A stretch of DNA of 37,299 nucleotides from a virus: IMG/VR virus record IMGVR_UViG_3300037882_000560, positions 1-37,299 of that record; one strand, given 5' to 3'. The position numbers were made by a program, and so were the translations under genes. The stretch's first letter is position 1, and each line of letters begins with the position of its first letter. Positions 6,119 through 13,497 of this stretch are shown piece after piece. The notes under the pieces were generated by a model, which had not been told where the DNA came from, made no database searches, and saw only the letters and a program-made list of their open reading frames with translations.

Positions 6119-6330
6119 TGGGATTTTGGCATGGGTCAGGAACTTTGGGCCACACAATAACCCGAGAGATTGTCTGCGCCGAAAGGTGCGAAACCTGTCA
6201 GGATGAAAAGCAAACTTGCGCGGCTGTTTGGGAAGAGGACTTTGAGACAGACGATTGGGGCAATGTCGACCAAAGCGTGGAATGCAAACTTTGTAAGCAC
6301 TCGGTAACATTTAGGGAGGAATCAGCATGA
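6118..6330 (+). CDS. small cysteine-rich protein (70 aa)
   Basis: Has six Cys: CAERCETC at 20-27, Cys34 and CKLC at 56-59. This is enough for one or two zinc sites. The middle is very acidic (EEDFETDDWGN). The start ATG shares its A with the previous TAA, and its stop overlaps the next ATG. No known family. Confidence 0.6.
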   Translation: MGFWHGSGTLGHTITREIVCAERCETCQDEKQTCAAVWEEDFETDDWGNVDQSVECKLCKHSVTFREESA

Positions 6331-6539
6331 ACGAATACATGATTCAGGTGGTCGAGGATGGGGCTGTGTCCTTTTCTCAGCGTTACAACAACGCGGTTGA
6401 GGCGGTTCACGCTTATGATCGCTTTGTGGACTTGGGATTTGCCAAGTGGCAGCGCGAGATTGTGCTGGTTGAGCCAAGCGGAAAAGCGCACGCAAAGGTG
6501 TTTGAAGGACCTCTTTCCAGGGCGCTCAAGGTAAAATAA
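6327..6539 (+). CDS. small hypothetical protein (70 aa)
   Basis: Follows AGGGAGGAATC at good distance and begins MNEYMIQVVEDGAVSFSQRYNNAVEAV. Beta strand then helix then beta strands, a common small phage fold, with no Cys, unlike its neighbours. Ends in KVK. Function unknown. Confidence 0.6.
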   Translation: MNEYMIQVVEDGAVSFSQRYNNAVEAVHAYDRFVDLGFAKWQREIVLVEPSGKAHAKVFEGPLSRALKVK

Positions 6540-6572
6540 ACCGCTCCATTCCCGAACCGAGAGGAACTGAAA

Positions 6573-6662
6573 ATGGATGAAATGATTAACCGCTGCGCGT
6601 ATGGTGCGTGGCATTATGGCGAAAAACTCTGCGAAGCCTGTCGAAAGGGGCGGATCGAGTAA
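6573..6662 (+). CDS. very small Cys protein (29 aa)
   Basis: A 29-residue ORF behind GAGAGGAA with about six bases of spacing. It contains Cys8, His14, Cys20 and Cys23 (CEAC), enough to hold one zinc. Its stop is in the same frame as the lysozyme-like gene that follows, which has no ordinary start codon. Real by its SD and motif, but short. Confidence 0.45.
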   Translation: MDEMINRCAYGAWHYGEKLCEACRKGRIE

Positions 6663-6701
6663 GCCGTTAAGACACCTAAACAAGTCCTCTTAGCGACCGC
6701 T

Positions 6702-7103
6702 TTGGCGGTTGGGCTTGTTGCAGCAACCTCCGCAGAAGCGCAAGCGCCGCATTTAACTCAGGCACAAAAGGTAAAACAGATGTCGCCCAAGTCTTATGCG
6801 CTGATGAAAGTTGAGTCGAAGTGGCTCAATGCTAAGCGTGAGTTTGCGTGTTTGGATCGCCTGTGGCACAAAGAAAGCGGCTGGAATCACAAAGCCAGGA
6901 ACCCGCATTCATCAGCCTTTGGCATTCCACAGTTTCTCGACTCGACCTGGTTAAATTACAAGTATCCTTTGCGGCCTAAAGACCCGCAGGTGCAAATTGA
7001 CGCGGGGCTTCGATACATTTACAAGCGTTACAACACCCCATGCCAGGCGTGGGAGTTTTGGAAACGCAAAGCAGGACCCGATTTAAGAGGAGGTTGGTAT
7101 TGA
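6702..7103 (+). CDS. secreted lysozyme-like (transglycosylase) protein, APF type
   Basis: Residues 48-133 match the lysozyme-like domain of actinobacterial aggregation-promoting-factor proteins: CLDRLWHKESGWN with catalytic Glu58, then NPHSSAFGIPQ, then QIDAGLRYIYKRYNTPCQAW, with Cys50 and Cys114 likely bonded. These enzymes cleave peptidoglycan glycan strands. The annotated start is TTG 6702. The frame is open back to 6663 and would then give a textbook signal peptide (KTPKQVLLATALAVGLVAATSAEA), but only GTT at 6666 sits at the right place, so the true start is unclear. It lies in the early small-gene region, away from the lysis cassette, so it may act on the cell wall early or in exclusion rather than in final lysis. 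Confidence 0.75.
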   Translation: MAVGLVAATSAEAQAPHLTQAQKVKQMSPKSYALMKVESKWLNAKREFACLDRLWHKESGWNHKARNPHSSAFGIPQFLDSTWLNYKYPLRPKDPQVQIDAGLRYIYKRYNTPCQAWEFWKRKAGPDLRGGWY

Positions 7104-7192
7104 TGAGCATGGACTCGCCATTCGGCCTTCCTTTGCGAGTTGATCACCCAACCGTAGATCCCACCGAGTGGGATGACGAGGATGACGATTAA
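7103..7192 (+). CDS. very small acidic protein (29 aa)
   Basis: ATG overlaps the preceding TGA; the AGAGGAGG is 10 bases upstream. The product MSMDSPFGLPLRVDHPTVDP... ends in an Asp/Glu run. Overlaps the HNH gene by about 20 bases. Too short for family recognition; supported only by SD and packing. Confidence 0.4.
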   Translation: MSMDSPFGLPLRVDHPTVDPTEWDDEDDD

Positions 7193-7523
7193 GCAAAGCC
7201 TGGTCAATCTTGTTATTCAGAGAGCGGGCGGCTACTGCGAAACCTGTGGTCGACCCGCTTCTGAATCCATGGCCCTGCACCACCGCAAGTTAAAGTCTCG
7301 TGGGGGCAAGGACTCCGCCAGCAACTTGATTTATGTCCATCACGAATGCCACAACCTTGGAACCGAGTCGATCCATCTCCGCCCAGCCTATGCCGCAGAC
7401 AAAGGGTGGATGGTTGGCTCGTGGGCCGATCCTGAAAACACGCCGATGCATTTACCTGACGGCCGCATTGTTTTATTACAAAATGACGGTAAGATTACAG
7501 ACCTAGAGGAAGGAACATCATGA
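7173..7523 (+). CDS. HNH endonuclease
   Basis: A 116-residue protein. CETC at 22-25 opens a zinc-bound HNH fold, followed by His36-His37 (LHHRKLKSRGG), Asn51 (ASNLIYVHHECH) and His56/57 with Cys59. This is the full beta-beta-alpha metal nuclease signature. ATG 7182 is an alternative start. HNH proteins in phages act with terminase in packaging or as nicking or homing enzymes. Here it sits beside SSB rather than terminase, so a role in DNA processing is as likely as packaging. Confidence 0.85.
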   Translation: MTRMTIKQSLVNLVIQRAGGYCETCGRPASESMALHHRKLKSRGGKDSASNLIYVHHECHNLGTESIHLRPAYAADKGWMVGSWADPENTPMHLPDGRIVLLQNDGKITDLEEGTS

Positions 7524-7915
7524 GCATTCCAGTAACAATCAAAGGCAACCTCGGGTCTGATCCCGAACTTAAATATGTAAAAACAGCGCGTGGAGACGCA
7601 GCCCTTGTAACCTTTTCATTGGCACACACGCCAAGAGAACGCAAAGGCGATGAGTGGGTTGAAGGCGAGACCATTTGGTTCAGAATTACAACTTGGGGCG
7701 AAAAAGGCGAAGTTTATGTTGATGCGTTAAAGAAAGGTGACACCGTTCTTGTTCAGGGTGGCATGAAGCAATCTACATTTAAGGGGCGTGACGGTGTTGA
7801 TAAGACGGCTTTGGAAATCAACGCTACTGACATTGGTATCGTTCCCAAGATTGTGCGCACTTCTGCTTCTCGCGGTCAGGCTCAAGTTAGCAGAGCGGAA
7901 GCACCTGGATGGTAA
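7520..7915 (+). CDS. ssb: single-stranded DNA-binding protein
   Basis: A 131-residue OB-fold protein: MSIPVTIKGNLGSDPELKYV is the standard SSB opening, followed by VTFSLAHTPRE, the WFRITTWGEKGE core and KGDTVLVQGGM. The C-terminal tail is short and ends EAPGW rather than the acidic DxPF tip that recruits host partners, so it may not contact host SSB-binding proteins in the normal way. SD GAAGGA precedes ATG. It coats single strands during replication and annealing. Confidence 0.92.
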   Translation: MSIPVTIKGNLGSDPELKYVKTARGDAALVTFSLAHTPRERKGDEWVEGETIWFRITTWGEKGEVYVDALKKGDTVLVQGGMKQSTFKGRDGVDKTALEINATDIGIVPKIVRTSASRGQAQVSRAEAPGW

Positions 7916-8094
7916 ACGAAGGGTTGATCTCTGCCCTGGAGGTTGCCACGCGATTGAATATTACAATGAACAACCTCAGGCAGTTACAACATCGAAAGCA
8001 ACTCGTGTGGGTGCAGAAAGTAGGGCGCAATGTCTATTATCTTGAACAGGATGTGGTCGCGCTCGCGGAAAGACGAAAAAGGTCTATCGAATAG
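7909..8094 (+). CDS. excisionase/MerR-like HTH protein
   Basis: A 61-residue protein with the HTH_17 pattern: ISALEVATRLNITMNNLRQLQHRKQLVWVQKVGRNVYYLEQDVVAL. This is the layout of excisionases and other small winged MerR-like binders. No integrase or attachment site is seen, so it is more likely a transcription or replication accessory than a true excisionase. It overlaps the ssb stop. Confidence 0.7.
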   Translation: MVNEGLISALEVATRLNITMNNLRQLQHRKQLVWVQKVGRNVYYLEQDVVALAERRKRSIE

Positions 8095-8107
8095 TAGTAT
8101 CAAGACC

Positions 8108-8278
8108 ATGATTGTTATTGAAGGAGAAGTAACAGTTGCGGAGATTGATGAGGCGCTGCGCAACATTAGAGAGATGCTTGTAGATCGCTACGGCAATCGT
8201 TTATCACATCAAAAGAAAGAGTTATTGCTAAGCAGCATTGATGATTTATTAGATGCAAGGATCAATTTAACTAAGTAA
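8108..8278 (+). CDS. small hypothetical helical protein (56 aa)
   Basis: Begins MIVIEGEVTVAEIDEALRNIREMLVDRYG; mainly helical and acidic. ATG 8108 is chosen because it is the first ATG clear of the preceding gene; an in-frame start at 8030 would overlap it by 65 bases. The SD is poor. No family recognised. Confidence 0.5.
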   Translation: MIVIEGEVTVAEIDEALRNIREMLVDRYGNRLSHQKKELLLSSIDDLLDARINLTK

Positions 8279-8289
8279 GAAGGCGAGCA

Positions 8290-9480
8290 ATGGAAGTAAA
8301 GAGAAGGCTGATAGCAGATTTACAACTGGACCCTGGTAATGCACGCCTCCACTCACAAAAGAACCTGGATGCGATCAAAGCAAGCCTTACAAAGTTTGGC
8401 CAGCGCAAACCAATTGTGATCACAGGCGAAGGATTAGTGCTTGCGGGCAACGGCACGCTGGAAGCGGCCAAAAGCCTCGGCTGGGATCACATCGATGTAA
8501 CTGTCACACCTGCCGATTGGGATCTAAATACCGCTCGTGCTTATGCTTTGGCGGATAATCGCACCGCAGAGTTGGCTGAATGGGATGAGAATGTCCTGGC
8601 AAAGCAACTGTTGGAACTTATCGATGTGGACTTTGATATTGAAGCGCTTGGTTTTGAATTGCCCGAGCCTGAAATCCAACCCGAACCTGATGATGCGCCA
8701 ACAATCGAGGAAGTTGAACACCGAACCAAACTGGGTCAGTTGTGGAAGTTGGGCGATCACTTGCTTTATTGCGGTGACTCAACCGAAGAGGCAACCTTTA
8801 CCCGCTTGATGGGGGATGAGAAGGCGCACCTTATTTGGACAGACCCACCGTGGAATGTGAACTACGGCGCGGTAGATGAAGGCAACCAACAAGGTTACAA
8901 AGTCAGAACGATCATGAATGACCACATGAACGAGGGTCAGTGGGATGAGTTCGTGGGTCAGTTCTGCGCAACCTTAAAAGAACATAGCGAGCCTGGCGCA
9001 CCAATTTATCTTGTGATGAGCGCCCAGGAATGGCCAGTTATTGACCGCAATCTGCGTGAGGTTGGCTTTCATTGGAGTAGCACCGTGATTTGGGCCAAAG
9101 ATCGCTTGGTTTTATCCCGCAAGGATTACCACACGCAATATGAGCCGATTTGGTATGGCTGGAACGCTGATGCGGCACGCCTGGCCATCGTTGAGGATCG
9201 AAAGCAATCTGACCTTTGGGAGATCGAACGCCCCAGCCGATCAGAACTACACCCGACCATGAAGCCAATCGAACTGGTACAAAAGTCCGTGGTCAATTCA
9301 TCAAAGCCAGGCGACATTGTCTTGGACTCCTTTGGGGGATCAGGCAGCACGCTTATCGCTTGCGAACAGACCAACCGCAAGTGTCGAATGGTGGAGTTAG
9401 ACCCGCAATACTGTGATGTAATTATTGCAAGGTGGGAAAAGTTTACGGGTAAGACGGCAGAACTTTTGCCTGGAAGTTGA
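8290..9480 (+). CDS. ParB-domain/DNA methyltransferase fusion
   Basis: A 396-residue protein. Residues 1-120 form a ParB/sulfiredoxin-like domain (LQLDPGNARLHSQKNLDAIKASLTKFGQRKPIVI... LAGNGTLEAAKSLGW). An acidic linker at 124-142 follows. Residues 148-390 are an amino-methyltransferase: catalytic DPPW at 185-188 and the SAM-binding FGGSGST at 348-354, with HPTMKPIEL before it, so a beta-type N6-adenine or N4-cytosine enzyme. The fusion is common in phages and plasmids, where it guards DNA from restriction or marks it. No restriction partner is present. GAAGGCGAG gives the SD. The target site cannot be read from sequence. Confidence 0.9.
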   Translation: MEVKRRLIADLQLDPGNARLHSQKNLDAIKASLTKFGQRKPIVITGEGLVLAGNGTLEAAKSLGWDHIDVTVTPADWDLNTARAYALADNRTAELAEWDENVLAKQLLELIDVDFDIEALGFELPEPEIQPEPDDAPTIEEVEHRTKLGQLWKLGDHLLYCGDSTEEATFTRLMGDEKAHLIWTDPPWNVNYGAVDEGNQQGYKVRTIMNDHMNEGQWDEFVGQFCATLKEHSEPGAPIYLVMSAQEWPVIDRNLREVGFHWSSTVIWAKDRLVLSRKDYHTQYEPIWYGWNADAARLAIVEDRKQSDLWEIERPSRSELHPTMKPIELVQKSVVNSSKPGDIVLDSFGGSGSTLIACEQTNRKCRMVELDPQYCDVIIARWEKFTGKTAELLPGS

Positions 9481-9487
9481 GCAAAAG

Positions 9488-10135
9488 ATGGAGGAAGCCG
9501 AGCAAAACATTACGGAAGTAGTCGAACCCACCCCTGAGGAGAAGGCTGCGGAACTTGAGGCCAAAGAAGCAAAGGTCCTGGAACTGCGTAGAGCGGGTTT
9601 TACTTTTCAACGGATAGCCGAAGAGGTCGGGTACGCAACGCCTTCAGGAGCGCAGCGAGCGCTTGAACGAATTATGACGCGCAATGTTCCCCAAGCGCCC
9701 GAGGAGTTTCGCTGGCAAGAGTTGGACCGTTTAGATCGGATGCAGGTTGCTTTGTGGCCCAGGGCTATGAAAGGTGATGATCGTGCTATCGGTACGATTG
9801 TGCGTTTGATGGAAAGAAGGGCAAGATTGGTGGGGATAGATGCTCCACAGCGTATCCAAGCAGAGGTGGTGAATTATGACGGAAACCGAGACATCGATGG
9901 AGACATTGAACGCATCGTCAATATCCTCCGAGGAGTGGATAGCAGCGAGCCGCTGGAAGTGGAAAGTGGAACAAGCGAGAGCGGAACAACTGCCACCGCA
10001 GGGCGAGTGGAAGACCTGGCTATTGATGGCGGGTCGCGGAGCGGGCAAGACGAGGACAGCAGCGGAGTGGTTAGCGTGGGAAGCGATCCAAAACCCGATG
10101 ACGCGCTGGGCGATAGTAGCCCCAACATTCGGTGA
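9488..10135 (+). CDS. terS: terminase small subunit
   Basis: A 215-residue protein starting at ATG 9488 just after the methyltransferase. An acidic N-terminus is followed by a helix-turn-helix (KVLELRRAGFTFQRIAEEVGYATPSGAQRALERI) and a helical oligomerisation region ending near RARLVGIDAPQRIQAEV. This order is typical of small terminases, which recognise pac/cos DNA. The last 86 residues, rich in Ser, Gly, Glu and Asp, are encoded in the same DNA as the first 87 codons of the large subunit in another frame. Confidence 0.75.
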   Translation: MEEAEQNITEVVEPTPEEKAAELEAKEAKVLELRRAGFTFQRIAEEVGYATPSGAQRALERIMTRNVPQAPEEFRWQELDRLDRMQVALWPRAMKGDDRAIGTIVRLMERRARLVGIDAPQRIQAEVVNYDGNRDIDGDIERIVNILRGVDSSEPLEVESGTSESGTTATAGRVEDLAIDGGSRSGQDEDSSGVVSVGSDPKPDDALGDSSPNIR

Positions 10136-11264
10136 CGCTCGAGATACCTGCGCGGAGGGCCAATCAGGAATTCTAGGCGTTCTGCGTAGATACCGAATGC
10201 TCAAGACCTGGAACCGCAACAACGGTGAGATCATTCTCAATAACGGTTCCCGAATTAAACTTTTCTCGGCCGATGAACCCGAGCGCTTCCGTGGCCCACA
10301 ACACCACGGAGCCTGGTGCGATGAGTTGGCTTCTTACCGATATTCCGATTCTTGGGACCAGTTGCAGTTCGGGCTACGCCTGGGCGAACATCCCAGGGTT
10401 ATTGTTACCACCACCCCCAAGCCAACGCCCCTCATTCGGGCCTTAGCGGGCCGCACAGACGGCTCTGTCGTGGTCACACGCGGCTCAACCTTTGATAACG
10501 CAGCCAACCTTGCCCCAGCAGCCCTGTTGGAACTCCAGGCCCGATACAACGGCACACGCTTGGGCCGCCAGGAGTTGTACGGCGAAATCCTCGAGGATGT
10601 TGAAGGCGCTCTTTGGACCAAGGGCCTGATTGAACGCGCTCGCCTCCCCAAAGCCCCACCTTTATCCCGCATCATTGTTTCAATTGACCCTGCGGTCACA
10701 AACACAAATGAAAGCGATGAAACTGGAATTCTTGTGTGCGGATCGGATGCCAACGGCCACGGTTATGTCCTCGGCGACTACTCGTTCCGTGGATCACCGC
10801 TTGATTGGGCCAGCAAAGCCGTGGCGGTCTTTGATGAGTGGAAAGCCGACAGCATTTTGGTTGAAGTTAACCAAGGCGGCGACATGGTTAGCGCTGTTTT
10901 GAAGCAGGTGCGCTTAGGTTTACCAATCCGTGAAATCCGCGCCCATGTTGGAAAGCGTCTGCGGGCAGAACCAGTTGCTGCGATGTATGAGCAGGGCCGC
11001 ATTCACCACATTGGCGAGTTTCCACTTCTTGAGGATCAGATGACCATTTGGACACCGCAAGATGCAAAGTCACCTGACCGCATTGATGCAATGGTTCAGG
11101 CTTTCTCTGATTTACTTGGCAGAGCCAGCATCTCGTCTTACTTTGGTGCGCTTGCAAACTTCTGTCCAGGTTGCGGGTTGCCTATGCCAAAAGCAATGTC
11201 GCATTGTTCTAAGTGTGGAACCGCTATGATTGCACCTACTCAATCTGAAGTGGCCGAGGAGTGA
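9876..11264 (+). CDS. terL: terminase large subunit
   Basis: A 462-residue packaging motor. Walker A GRGAGKT at 53-59, Walker B with catalytic Glu in CDE at 148-150, coupling motif VTTTPK at 177-182. The RNase H-like nuclease has Asp271 (SIDPA), Glu330 (LVEVNQ) and Asp401/404 (SPDRID). Start ATG 9876 has GAGGTGG about seven bases upstream, inside the small-subunit gene. After the nuclease, residues 430-447 form CPGC...CSKC, a zinc ribbon not usual in large terminases. Together with the small subunit it cuts and pumps phage DNA into proheads. Confidence 0.93.
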   Translation: MTETETSMETLNASSISSEEWIAASRWKWKVEQARAEQLPPQGEWKTWLLMAGRGAGKTRTAAEWLAWEAIQNPMTRWAIVAPTFGDARDTCAEGQSGILGVLRRYRMLKTWNRNNGEIILNNGSRIKLFSADEPERFRGPQHHGAWCDELASYRYSDSWDQLQFGLRLGEHPRVIVTTTPKPTPLIRALAGRTDGSVVVTRGSTFDNAANLAPAALLELQARYNGTRLGRQELYGEILEDVEGALWTKGLIERARLPKAPPLSRIIVSIDPAVTNTNESDETGILVCGSDANGHGYVLGDYSFRGSPLDWASKAVAVFDEWKADSILVEVNQGGDMVSAVLKQVRLGLPIREIRAHVGKRLRAEPVAAMYEQGRIHHIGEFPLLEDQMTIWTPQDAKSPDRIDAMVQAFSDLLGRASISSYFGALANFCPGCGLPMPKAMSHCSKCGTAMIAPTQSEVAEE

Positions 11265-11265
11265 A

Positions 11266-11817
11266 ATGTCTGTCGTTTATAACACTGTAATCAACCAAGG
11301 CGCTAACTGGTTCATCAACTTTCAATACAAACAACCTGCAACGATCACAAACATCACAGGCAACGGAACAACTGTAACTTTCACGGCAACCAACGGTTTC
11401 TTTGGTGGGCAAACAGTCAACATCTCAGGCGTGCTTCCATCGCAATACAACTTTCAAGCAGCAACGATCGCAAGCGTCACGGCTTCCACCTTCACCGTAA
11501 CAAACCCAGCCACAGGCATTTATGTTTCAGGCGGTATTGCAACGGTTCCTATCAACCTCACGGGTTACACAGCGGCTTTGCAGATCCGTTCCCTTCCTGA
11601 AAGCCCAACTGCGGTTTTATCTTTGGCTACAGGCGGCAACGGCATCACAATTCCAACGCCAACCAACGGAACGGTCGAAGTCCAGGCCACGGCTGAGCAA
11701 ACCCGAGCAATTGTCCCTGGAACCTACTACTATGACATTGAGATAACTTCTACAGGCGGCATTGTTTATCGTTTAGCACAAGGCCAAGTTGTAGTATCAG
11801 CGGAGGTAACACGATGA
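11266..11817 (+). CDS. structural beta-rich protein (BppU-like N-domain type)
   Basis: A 183-residue Thr/Gly/Val-rich protein. Residues about 95-183 (LTGYTAALQIRSLPESPTAVLSL... PGTYYYDIEITSTGG... LAQGQVVVS) resemble the beta-sandwich that begins baseplate or fibre proteins such as BppU. An inserted beta segment lies at 27-95. Lacks Cys and signal peptide. It opens a set of three virion-like genes placed between terminase and portal, so it may decorate the head or attach fibres. Function by resemblance only. Confidence 0.5.
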   Translation: MSVVYNTVINQGANWFINFQYKQPATITNITGNGTTVTFTATNGFFGGQTVNISGVLPSQYNFQAATIASVTASTFTVTNPATGIYVSGGIATVPINLTGYTAALQIRSLPESPTAVLSLATGGNGITIPTPTNGTVEVQATAEQTRAIVPGTYYYDIEITSTGGIVYRLAQGQVVVSAEVTR

Positions 11818-12092
11818 GCGATGATGCAGTAATCATTCAACCAATTATTCCAACAGTTGTTATTTCAGCGCCAGGACCGCAAGGCCCAGGTGGTGGAGAG
11901 ATTTTCTATGTTCACACACAAGCAGTCGCAAGCGCGGTGTGGACTATTAACCACAATCTAAACGGTGAACCAACGGCGGTCGTTCTCGATTCTGCTGGAA
12001 CACAATGCGAAGGCACCTTTTCTTACCCGAGCAAGAGTCAAATGGTGATAACCTTTACCAGTGCTTTCACAGGCACTGCCTATGTGATCTAG
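11814..12092 (+). CDS. small fibre-like structural protein
   Basis: A 92-residue protein. A hydrophobic start is followed by a short collagen-like APGPQGPGGG at 19-28, then a beta domain (YVHTQAVASAVWTINHNLNGEPTAVVLDSAG... FTSAFTGTAYVI), a module often found at the ends of phage fibres. ATG overlaps the previous stop. Probably part of a trimeric appendage with its neighbours. Confidence 0.55.
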   Translation: MSDDAVIIQPIIPTVVISAPGPQGPGGGEIFYVHTQAVASAVWTINHNLNGEPTAVVLDSAGTQCEGTFSYPSKSQMVITFTSAFTGTAYVI

Positions 12093-12101
12093 GAGAAATA
12101 A

Positions 12102-13478
12102 ATGGCCCGTAAGTTTCTAGTTTCGATTGACCTTAACAAGAACGAATTACAGAATGCCGTAATTCAGAACCTTGCTACAGCGCCATCGACACCTTTAGCA
12201 GGACAGGTTTACTACAACACAACCGATAACCAACTCTACATCTACAACGGCACTCGTTGGGAAGTAGCGGGCAATGCAATCACATCAGGAACACTTGCTG
12301 CACGCCCTGCGGCCGCAACTGTTGACTCAGGAACCATTTACTACGCAACAGACAATTATCTTTTCTATTACTCCGATGGATCAACATGGCAACAAACTAA
12401 TCAATTTGGAACTGTCACAGCGCAGACTTCTTATGGTGCATCAAGCGGCAACGGTTCATCAACCGACTACGCACGCGCCGATCACACCCACGGAACTCCA
12501 GCGCTTGGAACTGCAACCCCTGCCAATGTTGCGAACGCAACTGGTTCTGCGGGTACTGCAACAACACCTTCTAAAGAGGATCACACACACGCCTTTGTTC
12601 CAACAGCCGACATTTCATTTGCTGGCTTTAAGATCACTTCTCTTGCTACTCCTACAGCAGATACAGATGCAGCCAACAAGGGCTATGTAGATTCAGTTGC
12701 ACAAGGCTTGGATACAAAGGCTTCTGTAGTTGCGGCAACAACAACTGACGGAACTTTGGCTACTGCTTTTGATAACGGCTCTGTCGTTGACGGCGTAACG
12801 CTTGTTACTGGCGACCGCATTCTTATCAAGAACCAAACAGATGCAACAGCCAACGGTATCTATGTAGTAGCGGCATCAGGCGCACCTGCTCGTTCCGCAG
12901 ACATGAACGATGGCTCAGAATTCCCAAGCGCTTATGTGTTCGTGGAACAAGGAACAGTCAACGCGGATACAGGCTGGGTTTGTACCAACAATGCACCAGT
13001 AACTCTTGGCGTAACTAACATTACTTGGACACAATTCTCAGGCGCAGGAACTTACACAGCCAACAACGGCGTTGTTCTTAACGGTTCTGTTTTCTCTTTT
13101 GCTCCTGAAAGCGGCAAGGGTCTGCAGACAAGTTCAAACGGTGCAGCGATCAAACTTGCTACCACTTCAGGACTTAATGTTTCATCTGATTTGGCTGTTG
13201 GTGCTGGCAACGGTATCTCGGTCCTTACAAACACAGTAGCAATCGATTCAAGCGTTGTTGTTTCCAAGTACGCGACAAATGTCGGTGATGGTTCAGCAAC
13301 TTCTTACACAATCACACACAACCTCGGAACAAGAGATGTGATCGTTAGCGTTTATGAAGGCAGCGGTTCTTACGCTGAGGTCATTTGCGATGTTAACCAC
13401 GCAACCACTAACACAATCACCCTGTTGTTCTCCGTGGCTCCAACCCTTGACCAATACAGAGTTGTAGTTCACGCTTAA
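12102..13478 (+). CDS. fibre-like structural protein (458 aa)
   Basis: Thr/Ala/Gly-rich protein with AGGAGAAATA before its ATG. The N-terminus contains the module GQVYYNTTDNQLYIYNGTRWE (about 34-54), repeated in looser form at 84-100 and related to the 28593 and 32806 proteins. Then two DHTH motifs (about 126 and 161), an ANKGYVD helix start near 195, and a C-terminal beta module (YTITHNLGTRDVIVSVYE... YRVVVHA) typical of fibre tips. Its location before the portal is unlike ordinary tail fibres, so a head fibre is possible. Confidence 0.65.
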   Translation: MARKFLVSIDLNKNELQNAVIQNLATAPSTPLAGQVYYNTTDNQLYIYNGTRWEVAGNAITSGTLAARPAAATVDSGTIYYATDNYLFYYSDGSTWQQTNQFGTVTAQTSYGASSGNGSSTDYARADHTHGTPALGTATPANVANATGSAGTATTPSKEDHTHAFVPTADISFAGFKITSLATPTADTDAANKGYVDSVAQGLDTKASVVAATTTDGTLATAFDNGSVVDGVTLVTGDRILIKNQTDATANGIYVVAASGAPARSADMNDGSEFPSAYVFVEQGTVNADTGWVCTNNAPVTLGVTNITWTQFSGAGTYTANNGVVLNGSVFSFAPESGKGLQTSSNGAAIKLATTSGLNVSSDLAVGAGNGISVLTNTVAIDSSVVVSKYATNVGDGSATSYTITHNLGTRDVIVSVYEGSGSYAEVICDVNHATTNTITLLFSVAPTLDQYRVVVHA

Positions 13479-13497
13479 GCAGTAAAAGGAGATACAC

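Noticed and set aside
7909-8094. Excisionase-like gene as evidence for lysogeny
   Set aside because: No integrase, attachment site or clear repressor gene is seen. Small MerR-like proteins have other uses.
8030-8107. Longer start for the 8108 gene at 8030
   Set aside because: It would overlap the HTH gene by 65 bases and add a basic segment unlike the rest of the protein. ATG 8108 is simpler, though its SD is weak.
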